From NCBI RefSeq assembly GCF_002009175.1, contig NZ_CP018047.1:930001-994000 (forward strand): 64,000 nt of DNA. Reading direction: 5' to 3'. The DNA is from Streptomyces niveus (GTDB lineage: Bacteria; Actinomycetota; Actinomycetes; Streptomycetales; Streptomycetaceae). Numbering within the stretch: position 1 is the stretch's first letter; each line of letters starts with the position of its first letter. The notes beneath the pieces were generated by a model, which saw only the letters and a list, made by a program, of their open reading frames with translations, searched no databases and was not told the DNA's origin. Shown piece after piece: positions 34,978-44,211 of this stretch. Made by a program: the position numbers and the translations under genes.

Positions 34978-36147
34978 CTACGCGCCCCACCCCGCCTGCT
35001 CCCCGCCCACCCGCTCCCCCACGATCCTCTTGCCGTAGCCCGACGCGTGGTACGCCGCCACCGGGTCGGCGTCCGCGCCCAGTTCGGCGCGGACCTCGGC
35101 CACCAGCGGGCGTACGTCGGTGTTGTAGGCGTCCATCAGGGCCGCGTTCGCCGCCAGGACGTCGCCGTCCCGCTGGGCGGCGGCCAGGGCCTCGGCGTCC
35201 ACCAACAGCGCCTTGGCCGTGGCTTCCTGAACGTTCATCACCGAGCGGATGACGGCGGGGACCTTCTCCTCGATGTTGTGGCACTGGTCGAGCATGAAGG
35301 CGATGTCCGGGGTGAAGCCGCCGCCCCGGATCACCTCGTACATGATCCGGAACAGCTGGAACGGGTCGGCGGCGCCGGCCATCAGGTCGTCGTCCGCGTA
35401 GAAGCGGGAGTTGAAGTCGAAGCCGCCGAGCTTCCCCTCCCGCAGCAGGATCGCGACGATGAACTCGATGTTCGTGCCGGGCGCGTGGTGTCCGGTGTCC
35501 ACGACGACCTGGGCCTTCTCGCCGAGGCGCAGACAGTGCGCGTAGGCCGTTCCCCAGTCGGGGACGTCGGTGGCGTAGAACGCGGGCTCGAAGAGTTTGT
35601 ACTCCAGCAGCATCCGCTGGTCGTCGCCGAGCCGTTCGTACACGGCCGCCAGCGCCTCGGAGAGCCGGTCCTGGCGGGCCCGGATGTCGTCCTGGCCGGG
35701 GTAGTTGGTGCCGTCGGAGAACCAGAGCTTGAGGTCCCGTGACCCCGTCGCGTCCATGATGTCGACGCACTCCATGAGGTGCCCGAGCGCCTTGCGGCGC
35801 ACGGCCGCGTCCGGGTGACAGACGCTGCCGAGTTTGTAGTCGTCGTCCTGGAACACATTGGCGTTCACCGTGCCGAGGCGTACGCCGCGCTCGCGGGCAT
35901 ACGCGGCGAGTGCGCCGTAGTCGTCGACCTTGTCCCAGGGGATATGGAGCGCGACGGTGGGCGCGACGCCGGTATGGGCGTGTACGCGGGCCGCGTCGTC
36001 CAGTTTCTCCTCGGGGGTACGGGGGACGCCGGGCCGGGCGAAGACCTTGAACCGGGTACCGCTGTTGCCGTACGCCCAGGACGGCGTCTCGACGGCCTGA
36101 GTCGCGAGGGCCGCCCGCACGGCGGAGATGTCGGATCGGCTCGTCAT
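34978..36147 (-). CDS. rhaI: L-rhamnose isomerase (actinobacterial/Rhizobium type)
   Basis: 389 aa TIM-barrel isomerase. Recognisable stretches are APTVALHIPWDKVDDYGALA, LKLWFSDGTNYPGQDDIRAR, LEYKLFEPAFYATDVPDWG, VVVDTGHHAPGTNIEFIVAI and FDFNSRFYADDDLMAGAADP. The acidic and His residues in them match the divalent-metal ligands of the Pseudomonas stutzeri/Streptomyces RhaI group rather than E. coli RhaA. It converts L-rhamnose to L-rhamnulose. Divergent from the transporter operon. The palindrome TGAATCGATTCA lies 27 bp upstream of its start. Confidence 0.92.
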   Translation of the reverse strand: MTSRSDISAVRAALATQAVETPSWAYGNSGTRFKVFARPGVPRTPEEKLDDAARVHAHTGVAPTVALHIPWDKVDDYGALAAYARERGVRLGTVNANVFQDDDYKLGSVCHPDAAVRRKALGHLMECVDIMDATGSRDLKLWFSDGTNYPGQDDIRARQDRLSEALAAVYERLGDDQRMLLEYKLFEPAFYATDVPDWGTAYAHCLRLGEKAQVVVDTGHHAPGTNIEFIVAILLREGKLGGFDFNSRFYADDDLMAGAADPFQLFRIMYEVIRGGGFTPDIAFMLDQCHNIEEKVPAVIRSVMNVQEATAKALLVDAEALAAAQRDGDVLAANAALMDAYNTDVRPLVAEVRAELGADADPVAAYHASGYGKRIVGERVGGEQAGWGA

Positions 36148-36173
36148 CTCTCAACGCTCCATTCGGCAGACCA

Positions 36174-36185
36174 TGAATCGATTCA
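36174..36185. promoter_or_regulatory. Rhamnose LacI-type operator, rhaI side
   Basis: TGAATCGATTCA, a perfect palindrome (14 bp if the flanking A and T are counted). One of three copies of TGAATCNNTTCA in the locus, 27 bp upstream of the rhaI start. Probably bound by the LacI protein encoded at 43058. Confidence 0.82.
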
Positions 36186-36295
36186 TCAAGGGCGATGATG
36201 AGCTGGGCCGACCGGCCTGTCAAGGCCCCGACCCGCCCACGGCGGAGGCGCCGTCTCTTCACAAGGAAAAGGCGAGGGTTTCCGGTGCACGCCCA

Positions 36296-36325
36296 TTGAC
36301 GCGAACCGCTCCGCCCGTCTAGCTT
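36296..36325 (+). promoter_or_regulatory. Predicted promoter of the rhamnose transporter operon
   Basis: TTGACG (36296-36301) and TAGCTT (36320-36325) with an 18-bp spacer, 11 bp before the operator at 36336. A repressor bound there would cover the transcription start. Confidence 0.55.
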
Positions 36326-36335
36326 CCGGAAAAGT

Positions 36336-36347
36336 TGAATCCTTTCA
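36336..36347. promoter_or_regulatory. Rhamnose LacI-type operator, transporter side
   Basis: TGAATCCTTTCA, second copy of TGAATCNNTTCA, 53 bp upstream of the ABC-ATPase start and just downstream of a good -10 sequence. Confidence 0.8.
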
Positions 36348-36399
36348 TGAGTGAGAGTCGCCGACACCACCGAACACGAGCCCCGCCGAGGAGCCCGCC

Positions 36400-38055
36400 A
36401 TGGAAAAGCCCGACAAGGGCCCGGCCCCTGTCCTGGCGTTGAGGGGAGTCTCCAAATCCTTCGGAGCCGTACGGGCCCTGCACGACGTCTCGCTGGATCT
36501 GCGGCCCGGTGAGATCCACGCCCTGGCCGGTGAGAACGGTGCGGGCAAGTCCACCCTCATCAAGACCCTCGCCGGAGTCCACCGCCCCGACGAGGGAGAC
36601 GTCCTGCTCGCCGGCGCGCCCGTCGTCTTCCACGGCCCCGCCGACGCACGGGACGCCGGAATCGCCGTCATCTACCAGGAGCCGACGCTCTTCCCCGACC
36701 TCTCCATCGCCGAGAACATCTTCATGGGCCGTCAGCCCCGGCGCTCCGCCGGGCGTATCGACCGCAAGGCCGTACACCGCGCGACGGCCGGCCTGATGAG
36801 CAGGCTCGGGGTCGCGCTCGACCCGCAGCGCCCCGCACGGGGACTGTCCATCGCGGACCAGCAGATCGTCGAGATCGCCAAGGCGCTCTCCTTCGACGCG
36901 CGTGTCCTGATCATGGACGAGCCCACGGCCGCGCTGACCGGCGGCGAGACAGCCCGGCTGTTCTCAGTCGTGCGGACGTTGCGGGCGGAGGGCGCCGCGG
37001 TGCTGTTCATCTCGCACCGGCTGGAGGAGATCTTCGGTCTCTGCTCGCACGTCACGACACTGCGCGACGGCCGCCACGTCGCCTCCGAACCGCTCGACGG
37101 GCTCACCGAGGACGACCTCGTGCGCCGTATGGTCGGCCGCGATCTGGACGACCTGTATCCCAAGCAGACGGCAGAGCCCGGTTCGACGGCGCTGTCCGTG
37201 AGCCGGCTGACCCGCGAAGGTGTCTTCAGGGACGTCTCGTTCGAGGTAAGGCGGGGTGAGATCGTCGCCCTGGCCGGGCTGGTGGGCGCGGGGCGCAGCG
37301 AGGTCGCGCAGGCCGTCTTCGGTGTGGACCGCGCGGACGCGGGTGAGGTGCGGGTCGACGGCCGTGTCCTGCCCGCCGGTTCACCGACCGCGGCGATGGA
37401 CGCCGGGCTCGCCCTCGTCCCCGAGGACCGGCGGCTGCGCGGACTGGTCATGGAGATGTCCATCGAGCGGAACATCGGTCTGACCGGACTGCGCGGTGTG
37501 CGGCGCCGCGGGCTGGTCAGCCGGGCGCTCGAACAGGGGCGCGCCGCCGACTGGGCGGTGAAGCTCCAGCTCAAGTACAGCAAGCTGACCGATCCGGTGT
37601 CCGTCCTGTCCGGTGGCAACCAGCAGAAGGTCGTCCTCGCGAAGTGGCTGGCGACCGATCCGGCCGTACTCATCGTCGACGAGCCCACCCGCGGCATCGA
37701 CGTCGGTACGAAGGCCGAGGTCCACAGGCTGCTGTCGTCCCTGGCCGCGGACGGACTCGCCGTCCTGATGGTTTCGTCCGATCTCCCCGAGGTGCTGCGC
37801 ATGGCCGACCGGATCCTCGTGATGCACGAGGGACGGCTCACCGCCGAGATACCGCGTGAGCGGGCGACGGAGGAGAGCGTGATGGCCGCGGCGACCGGTC
37901 GTACGCCGGGCGGCACGCCATCCGACTCCGGCGACGCGCCCACAGCACCCGCCGGCACCGGAGGCGGCGCGGCGCCGGAACGTACGGCCACCGACAGCGC
38001 GGCGACCGGAGGCACGGCCACCGGAGGCACGGCGGCAAAGGAGCCGACCCCATGA
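36400..38055 (+). CDS. rhaT: Rhamnose ABC importer, ATP-binding protein
   Basis: 551 aa with two ABC cassettes, the form used by sugar importers of the RbsA/XylG class. In cassette 1 the Walker A is GENGAGKST (~45) and Walker [12 protein letters not shown] (~170). In cassette 2 the P-loop is degenerate ([10 protein letters not shown]), the signature is [15 protein letters not shown] and Walker [13 protein letters not shown]. The C-terminal ~45 residues are Gly/Ala/Thr-rich and low in complexity. ATG 36400 follows GAGGAG. First gene of the operon rhaT-rhaP-rhaQ-rhaS-rhaM; its stop overlaps the rhaP ATG. Rhamnose specificity is inferred from rhaI, the mutarotase and the GH78 gene around it. Confidence 0.9.
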   Translation: MEKPDKGPAPVLALRGVSKSFGAVRALHDVSLDLRPGEIHALAGENGAGKSTLIKTLAGVHRPDEGDVLLAGAPVVFHGPADARDAGIAVIYQEPTLFPDLSIAENIFMGRQPRRSAGRIDRKAVHRATAGLMSRLGVALDPQRPARGLSIADQQIVEIAKALSFDARVLIMDEPTAALTGGETARLFSVVRTLRAEGAAVLFISHRLEEIFGLCSHVTTLRDGRHVASEPLDGLTEDDLVRRMVGRDLDDLYPKQTAEPGSTALSVSRLTREGVFRDVSFEVRRGEIVALAGLVGAGRSEVAQAVFGVDRADAGEVRVDGRVLPAGSPTAAMDAGLALVPEDRRLRGLVMEMSIERNIGLTGLRGVRRRGLVSRALEQGRAADWAVKLQLKYSKLTDPVSVLSGGNQQKVVLAKWLATDPAVLIVDEPTRGIDVGTKAEVHRLLSSLAADGLAVLMVSSDLPEVLRMADRILVMHEGRLTAEIPRERATEESVMAAATGRTPGGTPSDSGDAPTAPAGTGGGAAPERTATDSAATGGTATGGTAAKEPTP

Positions 38056-39092
38056 CCACCACGCTCGACAAGCCCACCCCGGAGACCGGGGCCGAGGAAG
38101 GCCGGTCGGCCCGGTCACTCGTCGACGCGGTCTTCCGCGCCCGGGAGATCGCGATCGGCGGGGCGCTCGCGCTGCTCGTCCTCGGCACCTGGATCGCCAA
38201 CCCCGGCTTCCTCGACGACCAGGGCATCAAGGACCTGCTGCTCAACTCCTCGATCCTGGTGCTGCTCGCCGTCGGTCAGTCCGTCGTCGTGATCACCCGC
38301 AACATCGACCTGTCGGTCGGCTCCGTCGTGGGTCTGACCGCTTTCGCCTGCGGCCACTTCGTCTCCGGCACCGACCACAGCGCGCCGACGGTCGTGCTGC
38401 TCGGCATCGCGCTCGGCACCGTCTGCGGACTGGTCAGCGGCGCGCTCGTCAGCTTCGGCCGGGTGCCCGCGCTCGTCGTGACGCTCGGCATGCTCTACAT
38501 CATCCAGGGCATCGACCACGCGTGGGCGCACGGCGAGCAGATCAACGCCGTCAACGTCCCCGACGGGGTGCTCGCCCTCGGCTCGGGCAGCGTCCTCGGC
38601 ATTCCCTATCTGCCGCTGATCTCGGCCGCCGTACTCGCCGCGACCGGCTACTTCCTGCGCACGTACCGCAGCGGTCGTGAGCTGTACGCGATCGGGTCGA
38701 GCCCGGACGCCGCGCGGCTGGCGGGGATTCCCGTACGGCGCCGGATCCTGGCCGCGTACGCGTTCTCCGGCGCGATCGCGGGCTTCGCCGGCGCACTGTG
38801 GCTCGCCCGCTTCGGCACCGTCGTCGCGGACGCGGCCAACGGCTGGGAGCTGACCGTCGTCAGCGCCGTCGTCGTCGGCGGCGTCGCCATCACGGGCGGC
38901 ACGGGCAGCGTCTGGGGCGCGGCGCTCGGCGCGCTGCTGCTCACCACCATCGGCAGCGCGCTGGTCGTCCTCAAGGTCGACTCCTTCTGGCAGCAGGCCA
39001 TCACCGGCGTACTGCTGCTCGCGGCCATCACCACCGACCGCGTCTTGCAGGTGCGTACCACCAGCGCGCTCAGGAAGAGGAGCCGGCGATGA
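38052..39092 (+). CDS. rhaP: Rhamnose ABC importer, permease 1
   Basis: 346 aa integral membrane protein with 8-10 hydrophobic helices. The BPD_transp_2 motif is present ([20 protein letters not shown] at ~75-95, [15 protein letters not shown] and [20 protein letters not shown] at ~270). It is the RbsC-like subunit that forms half of the translocation pore with RhaQ. Start ATG 38052 overlaps rhaT by 4 bp, and its stop overlaps rhaQ (ATGA). The N-terminal ~25 residues are polar and cytoplasmic. Confidence 0.9.
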   Translation: MTTTLDKPTPETGAEEGRSARSLVDAVFRAREIAIGGALALLVLGTWIANPGFLDDQGIKDLLLNSSILVLLAVGQSVVVITRNIDLSVGSVVGLTAFACGHFVSGTDHSAPTVVLLGIALGTVCGLVSGALVSFGRVPALVVTLGMLYIIQGIDHAWAHGEQINAVNVPDGVLALGSGSVLGIPYLPLISAAVLAATGYFLRTYRSGRELYAIGSSPDAARLAGIPVRRRILAAYAFSGAIAGFAGALWLARFGTVVADAANGWELTVVSAVVVGGVAITGGTGSVWGAALGALLLTTIGSALVVLKVDSFWQQAITGVLLLAAITTDRVLQVRTTSALRKRSRR

Positions 39093-40096
39093 CCGCACTC
39101 ACGAAGTATCTGCGCTGGGACACGGCGGTCGGCATCCTGCTGATCGCGGTCTTCCTCGCCGGCAGTGGCACCACGGAGGGGTTCGCCAACACGGACAACC
39201 TCTCGGCCGCGCTCGGTGACGTCTCGGAGATCGCGCTGATCGCGCTGCCGATGACCCTGCTGGTGGTCGCCGGGCAGGTCGATCTCTCGGTCGCCTCGAT
39301 GCTGGGGCTGTCCAGCGCGCTCGCCGGTTCGCTCTGGCAGGCGGGCTTCGCGTTCGAACTGATCGTGCCCCTGTGCCTGTTGGCGGGCGCCGTGGGCGGG
39401 TTGCTGAACGGCTGGCTCGTCACCAGGGTCGGGCTGCCCTCGCTGGCCGTCACCATCGGCACGCTCACGCTCTACCGCGGGCTGGCGTCCGTCATCCTCG
39501 GCGACGAGGCGGTGGCCGACTTCCCGGAGACGTACGCCCGGTACGCGGCGTACACGGAGACGGTGCCCGGCACCTTCGTCCCGTACCCGGTCGCGCTGTT
39601 CGCCGTGCTCGCCGTCGGTACGGCGATCGCCCTGCACTGCACGGGCTTCGGCCGTTCGCTGTTCGCGATCGGCGCCCAGGAGGACGCCGCGTGGTTCGCG
39701 GGCATCCGCGTCAAGCGGCTCAAGCTGGTGCTGTTCGTGGTGTCGGGTCTCGTCGCGTCGTTCGCCGGGATCGTCTACACCCTGCGCTACGGCAGCGCCC
39801 GCGCCGACAACGGGCTGGGTCTCGAACTGGTCGTCATCGCCTCGGTGTTGCTCGGCGGCGTCGACTTCGACGGCGGCAAGGGCACGCTCGGCGGCGCCGT
39901 CGCCGGTGTGCTGCTGATCGGGCTCCTCACGAATCTGCTGACCCTCAACGACATCTCCAACGAGATCCAGGTGATCGTCACCGGCCTGCTGCTCGTCGCG
40001 TCCGTGCTGACGCCCCGGCTCATCGCCGTGCTGGCGGAGCGCCGGCACCGCCGCAAGGCGGCCGAGGAATCCGTCCCGGTCTCCGCCGCGATCTGA
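39089..40096 (+). CDS. rhaQ: Rhamnose ABC importer, permease 2
   Basis: 335 aa, second RbsC-like permease. LPMTLLVVAGQVDLSVASML is the conserved loop, LVIASVLLGGVDFDGGKGTL its counterpart near the C-terminus. Eight or more membrane helices, basic C-terminal tail (AERRHRRKAAEE). ATG 39089 overlaps the rhaP stop. The two-permease arrangement is that of Rhizobium rhaPQ, which supports rhamnose as the transported sugar. Confidence 0.9.
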   Translation: MTALTKYLRWDTAVGILLIAVFLAGSGTTEGFANTDNLSAALGDVSEIALIALPMTLLVVAGQVDLSVASMLGLSSALAGSLWQAGFAFELIVPLCLLAGAVGGLLNGWLVTRVGLPSLAVTIGTLTLYRGLASVILGDEAVADFPETYARYAAYTETVPGTFVPYPVALFAVLAVGTAIALHCTGFGRSLFAIGAQEDAAWFAGIRVKRLKLVLFVVSGLVASFAGIVYTLRYGSARADNGLGLELVVIASVLLGGVDFDGGKGTLGGAVAGVLLIGLLTNLLTLNDISNEIQVIVTGLLLVASVLTPRLIAVLAERRHRRKAAEESVPVSAAI

Positions 40097-40131
40097 CTTC
40101 CCCGTTCCGACCCTCCCGAAAGGCACCCACC

Positions 40132-41229
40132 GTGACACCCACCTCGCTGTCGCAGCCGCGCACCCGGCGCCGCGCCGTCGCCGCCTCCGCCGCGCTCTGT
40201 GCCCTGACGCTCGCCGTGACCGGCTGCTCGGGCACCACCAAGGACTCCGTCAAGGACGACGGCCCGGCCAAGGCTGCCGACGCCAAGGCGAATCCGGACG
40301 CCCCGCTCAAGAAGGGCCTGAAGATCGCCTTCCTGCCCAAGCAGATCAACAACCCGTACGAGAAGATCGTCGACGACGCGGGCATCGCGGCGGCCGCGGA
40401 CATCGGCTCCACGGGCAAGGAGGTCGGCCCGTCCACCGCGAACGCCTCCTCGCAGGTGTCGTACATCAACACGCTCATCCAGCAGAAGCAGGACGCGATC
40501 CTGATCGCGGCGAACGACCCCAACGCGGTGTGCGGCCCGCTCAAGCAGGCCATGAAGCAGAACATCAAGGTCGTCGCGTACGACTCCGACACCGCCAAGG
40601 ACTGCCGTCAGCTCTTCATCAACCAGGCCAGCTCCGAGGAGATCGGCCGCAGCCAGGTCCGCAACATCGCCAAGCAGCTCGGCAACAAGGGCGAGATCGC
40701 GATCCTGTCGGCGACGCAGAACGCGACGAACCAGAACACCTGGATCAAGTTCATGAAGGACGAGCTGACGAAGCCCGCCTACAAGGACATGAAGCTCGTC
40801 AAGGTCGCGTACGGGGACGACGACGACCAGAAGTCGTTCCAGGAGACCCAGGGCCTGCTCAAGGCGTACCCGAACCTGAAGGGCATCATCTCGCCCACGA
40901 CGGTCGGCATCGCGGCGGCGGCGCGCTACATCGGCGACTCCTCCTACAAGGGAAAGGTCGTCCTCAACGGCCTCGGCACGCCCAACCAGATGCGCAAGTA
41001 CATAGAGAACGGCACCCTCGAACAGTTCTCGCTGTGGAACCCGAAGGAGCTGGGCTACCTCGGTACGTACGCGGCGGCGGCGCTGGCGTCCGGGCAGATC
41101 ACCGGGGCCGAGGGCGAGAAGTTCAAGGCCGGCGACCTGGGCGAGTACACGGTCGGCAAGGACGGCGAGATCATCCTCGGCCCGCCGACGGTCTTCGACG
41201 AGAAGAACATCGGCGACTTCGACTTCTGA
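40132..41229 (+). CDS. rhaS: Rhamnose ABC importer, substrate-binding lipoprotein
   Basis: 365 aa, GTG start at 40132 after GAAAGG. Lipoprotein signal: basic RTRRR, hydrophobic core ALCALTLAVTG and lipobox Cys (LAVTGC, ~34). The mature protein is a periplasmic-binding-protein type I fold (Peripla_BP_4): KIAFLPKQINNPYEKIVDDA, DAILIAANDPNAVCGPLKQA, VVAYDSDTAKDCRQLFINQA and LKGIISPTTVGIAAAARYIG. It captures the sugar outside the cell and hands it to RhaPQ. It lies 35 bp after rhaQ in the operon. Confidence 0.9.
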   Translation: MTPTSLSQPRTRRRAVAASAALCALTLAVTGCSGTTKDSVKDDGPAKAADAKANPDAPLKKGLKIAFLPKQINNPYEKIVDDAGIAAAADIGSTGKEVGPSTANASSQVSYINTLIQQKQDAILIAANDPNAVCGPLKQAMKQNIKVVAYDSDTAKDCRQLFINQASSEEIGRSQVRNIAKQLGNKGEIAILSATQNATNQNTWIKFMKDELTKPAYKDMKLVKVAYGDDDDQKSFQETQGLLKAYPNLKGIISPTTVGIAAAARYIGDSSYKGKVVLNGLGTPNQMRKYIENGTLEQFSLWNPKELGYLGTYAAAALASGQITGAEGEKFKAGDLGEYTVGKDGEIILGPPTVFDEKNIGDFDF

Positions 41230-41236
41230 GGTCCCC

Positions 41237-41557
41237 GTGGAGCGTGTGTGCTTCGTACTGAAGGTCAGACAGGAGCGGCTGACCGAGTACCGCGAGCGTC
41301 ACCGGGCCGTCTGGCCCGAGATGCTCGCGGCGCTCGGCGCCGCGGGCTGGCGCGACTACTCGCTCTTCCTGCGCGACGACGGGCTGTTGGTCGGCTACCT
41401 GGAGACCGAGGACTTCGCGGCGGCCCGCGCCGCGATGGCGGCGACGGGCGTCAACGCCCGCTGGCAGGCGGAGATGGCGCCGTACTTCGAGTCGCTGAAC
41501 GGAGCGGGACCGGACGACGCGATGGCGCCGCTCACCGAGATCTTCCATCTCGACTGA
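41237..41557 (+). CDS. rhaM: L-rhamnose mutarotase
   Basis: 106 aa, the usual length of RhaM/RhaU. GTG 41237 is 7 bp behind rhaS. ERVCFVLKVRQERLTEYRER followed by HRAVWPEML and then WRDYSLFLRDDGLLVGYLET are the family signature, with Tyr, His and Trp residues of the active site. The enzyme interconverts alpha and beta anomers of L-rhamnose so that isomerase can use both. Strong functional support for the rhamnose assignment of the whole operon. Confidence 0.92.
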   Translation: MERVCFVLKVRQERLTEYRERHRAVWPEMLAALGAAGWRDYSLFLRDDGLLVGYLETEDFAAARAAMAATGVNARWQAEMAPYFESLNGAGPDDAMAPLTEIFHLD

Positions 41558-41606
41558 GGCAGGCGATCACCGCACGACAGAGTCAGCAAGAGGGAGAGCA
41601 GCGCCC

Positions 41607-43058
41607 ATGAACGCACCGATCACGCCCCGCCGTACCCGGATCGGCCTCGTCTCCGGCGGACTCGGCGCGTACTGGCCCCAGTTCCCCGATCTGCTTCCCC
41701 AACTCAAGCTCTCCGCAGGGCGGGTGACGGATCGTCTGAGTCAGCTCGACGCCGAGGTGGTGGACGTCGGTTTCATCTCCGACGCCGAGGTGGTGGACGT
41801 CGGTTTCATCTCCGACGCCGAGGAGGGTGCGGCGGCGGCCGAGAAGCTGCGGGCCGCCGACTGCGATCTGATCGTCGGCTTCCTCACCACCTACATGACG
41901 GCGACCATGCTGGTGCCCGTCGCCCAGCGCAGCGGCGCGCCGGTACTGCTCATCAATCTCCAGCCCACCGAGGCGATGGACCACGCGACGTTCGGCACCG
42001 GCGAGTGGCTGGCGTACTGCGGCGCCTGTCCCCTGCCGGAGATGGCGAACGCCTTCGAACGGGTCGGGGTGCCCTTCCGCTCCGTCTCCGGGTATCTGGA
42101 GGACGAGCGGGCGTGGGAGCGGATCGGCCGGTGGATCAGGGCGGCCGGGGTGCGCGGGGTGCTGCGTACGGGCCGGCACGGACTGATGGGCCATCTGTAT
42201 CCCGGCATGTACGACGTGTCGACGGATCTGACGATGGTGCCGGCGAACCTCGGCGGCCATGTGGAGGTCCTGGAGTTCGACGATCTGCGGGTACGCGCTC
42301 CGAAGGCCGACGACACGGCGGTGACGGCGAAGCTGGCCGAGACACGCGCCGCGTTCGAGATCGCGGACTCCGTGGTCGAGGAGGACCTGGTGTGGGCGGC
42401 CAGGGTGTCGGTCGGTCTCGACCGGCTGGTGGACGATTTCGGGCTGGACTCGCTCGCGTACTACCACCGGGGTCTGGAGGGCGAGATCCATGAGCGCCTG
42501 GGCGCGGGCATGATCCTCGGCTCCTCGCTGCTGACGGCGCGTGGCGTCCCAGCCTGTGGGGAGTACGAGCTGCGCACGTCACTCGCGATGCTGATCACGG
42601 ACCGGCTGGGCGCGGGCGGCACCTTCACCGAACTCCAGGCGCTGAATTTCCGGGACGGCGTGGTCGAGATGGGCCACGACGGGCCGGCCAACCTCACCGT
42701 CTGCGAGCGCCGCCCGGTGCTGCGCGGTCTCGGTGTCTACCACGGCAAGCGCGGCTGGGGCGTGTCCGTCGAGTGCGACGTACGGCGGGGGCCGGTGACA
42801 CTGGTGGGACTCGGCCAGTCCAGGGACGGTCGCTACAGGCTGGTCGCCGCGGTGGGTAAAGTGGTCGAAGGCCCGCTGCTGGAAATCGGCAACACCACCT
42901 CGCGTGTCGACTTCGGCCGCGACCCGGGCGAGTGGACCGACGCGTGGAGTGCGAGCGGAGTGGGGCACCACTGGGCGCTCGCCACCGGCGACATCATTCC
43001 GGAGCTGCGCGCATTGGGCGGTCTGAGCGGTCTGGAGCTGGTGGAGGTCACTGACTGA
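41607..43058 (+). CDS. L-arabinose/L-fucose isomerase family protein with an 11-residue duplication
   Basis: 483 aa, ATG 41607 after GAGGGAG. The N-terminal half has the isomerase fold (IGLVSGGLGAYWPQFPDLLP, DLIVGFLTTYMTATMLVPVA, NLQPTEAMDHATFGTGEWLA). The C-terminal half carries GMILGSSLLTARGVPACGEY and GHDGPANLTVCERRPVLRGL. The family includes L-arabinose and L-fucose isomerases and sugar isomerases of unclear specificity. Near residues 48-69 DAEVVDVGFIS occurs twice in tandem, encoded by a perfect 33-bp duplication, which lengthens a surface-type strand or loop and could affect function. The stop overlaps the lacI ATG (TGATG). It may act on another 6-deoxyhexose. Confidence 0.82.
   Translation: MNAPITPRRTRIGLVSGGLGAYWPQFPDLLPQLKLSAGRVTDRLSQLDAEVVDVGFISDAEVVDVGFISDAEEGAAAAEKLRAADCDLIVGFLTTYMTATMLVPVAQRSGAPVLLINLQPTEAMDHATFGTGEWLAYCGACPLPEMANAFERVGVPFRSVSGYLEDERAWERIGRWIRAAGVRGVLRTGRHGLMGHLYPGMYDVSTDLTMVPANLGGHVEVLEFDDLRVRAPKADDTAVTAKLAETRAAFEIADSVVEEDLVWAARVSVGLDRLVDDFGLDSLAYYHRGLEGEIHERLGAGMILGSSLLTARGVPACGEYELRTSLAMLITDRLGAGGTFTELQALNFRDGVVEMGHDGPANLTVCERRPVLRGLGVYHGKRGWGVSVECDVRRGPVTLVGLGQSRDGRYRLVAAVGKVVEGPLLEIGNTTSRVDFGRDPGEWTDAWSASGVGHHWALATGDIIPELRALGGLSGLELVEVTD
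41748..41813 (+). repeat. Perfect 33-bp tandem duplication
   Basis: Two identical 33-bp units (41748-41780 and 41781-41813), followed by a further 10-bp partial match, inside the isomerase-like gene. In frame; adds 11 residues. Zero divergence indicates a very recent event or an assembly artefact. Confidence 0.95.
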
Positions 43059-44095
43059 TGGCGCAAGCGGTGGGTATCAAGGACGTCGCCCGGGTGGCGG
43101 GCGTGTCCGTCGGCACGGTGTCCAACGTGATCAACCGGCCGGACTCGGTGGCCGAGGAGACACGGGCGAGAGTGCTGTCCACCATCGAGCGGCTGGGCTA
43201 CGTACGCAGTGAGTCGGCCCGCCATCTGCGCGCGGGCCGCAGCCGCATCATCGCGCTGCTGGTGCTCGACATGGCCAACCCGTTCTTCGTGGATGTCGCC
43301 ACCGGCGCCGAGCGGGTGGCGCGGGGGTCCGGACTCGGGGTGATGCTCTGCAACAGCGCGCAGAGCAGCAGCGAGGAGGCCGAGTATCTGGGGCTCTTCA
43401 GCGAGCAGCGGGTGCGCGGCGTGCTGATCACACCGACCGACGAGACCGGCCGGAATCTGGAGAGCTTCCGGCGTCAGGACATCCCGTTCGTCTTCGTGGA
43501 CCGGGTGGTGTCGAGCGACGAGGGCTGTTCGGTGTCCGTGGACGATGTCACCGGCGGGGCGCTCGCGATGCGCCATCTCCTCGCCCAGGGGCACACCGAC
43601 ATCGCGTACGTGTGCGGGCCGCTGCATCTCTCTCAGTGCCGTGACCGGCGGGCGGGCGCGCTGCTGGCGCTGGAGGAGGCCGGGCTGCCGGCCGACCGGC
43701 TGCGGGTGGTGGAGGCGGAGCGGCTGGACGTCTCGGCGGGGCGCGACTCGGGCGCGCGGCTGCTGGGGATGCACAGCCGGCCGAGCGCGGTGTTCTGCGC
43801 GAACGATCTGCTGGCTCTGGGGGTGCTCCAGTCGATGTACGGGGCGGGGGTCGCGGTCCCGGACGAGATGGCGCTCGTGGGGTACGACGACATCGAGTTC
43901 GCGTCGGCCGCCGCGGTGCCGCTGACATCGGTGCGGCAGCCGGCCTCGCAGATGGGGCGGCTCGCGGCCGAGCTGCTGATCGAGGAGACGGGTGAGTCGG
44001 CGGCCGAACACCGGCATCAACGGATCGTGTTGCAGCCGGAGTTGGTGGTGCGGGAGTCGTCGATGCCGCGCGCCGGCGGCGGGCACCGGAGCTGA
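43058..44095 (+). CDS. LacI-family repressor of the rhamnose locus
   Basis: 345 aa. N-terminal helix-turn-helix and hinge: IKDVARVAGVSVGTVSNVIN, then ARVLSTIERLGYVRSESARH. The effector domain follows (ALLVLDMANPFFVDVATGAE, GVLITPTDETGRN, VFVDRVVSSDEG, AVFCANDLLALGVLQSMYGA, MALVGYDDIEFASAAAVPLT). It is the last gene of the transporter operon and overlaps the isomerase-like gene. It is the only LacI protein in the locus and thus the natural ligand of the three TGAATCNNTTCA palindromes; rhamnose or rhamnulose would be the inducer (inference). Confidence 0.9.
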   Translation: MAQAVGIKDVARVAGVSVGTVSNVINRPDSVAEETRARVLSTIERLGYVRSESARHLRAGRSRIIALLVLDMANPFFVDVATGAERVARGSGLGVMLCNSAQSSSEEAEYLGLFSEQRVRGVLITPTDETGRNLESFRRQDIPFVFVDRVVSSDEGCSVSVDDVTGGALAMRHLLAQGHTDIAYVCGPLHLSQCRDRRAGALLALEEAGLPADRLRVVEAERLDVSAGRDSGARLLGMHSRPSAVFCANDLLALGVLQSMYGAGVAVPDEMALVGYDDIEFASAAAVPLTSVRQPASQMGRLAAELLIEETGESAAEHRHQRIVLQPELVVRESSMPRAGGGHRS

Positions 44096-44140
44096 CGCTC
44101 CGGCACCACGCTTGTCCTCGGTCGCCGGACGGCTCTTCTG

Positions 44141-44185
44141 TCCTCGATCGCCGGACGGGCTTGAAGCCCGTCCGGCGATCGAGGA
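44141..44185. terminator. Perfect 21-bp stem-loop between convergent genes
   Basis: The arms (44141-44161 and 44165-44185) are exact complements with a TGA loop. Bidirectional position between lacI and the rhamnosidase gene. The CCGGACGGGCTTGAAGCCCG core is a repeat seen many times in Streptomyces chromosomes at gene ends. Confidence 0.85.
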
Positions 44186-44211
44186 CCCGGCGGTCAGCCG
44201 GGTGGGCCGGG

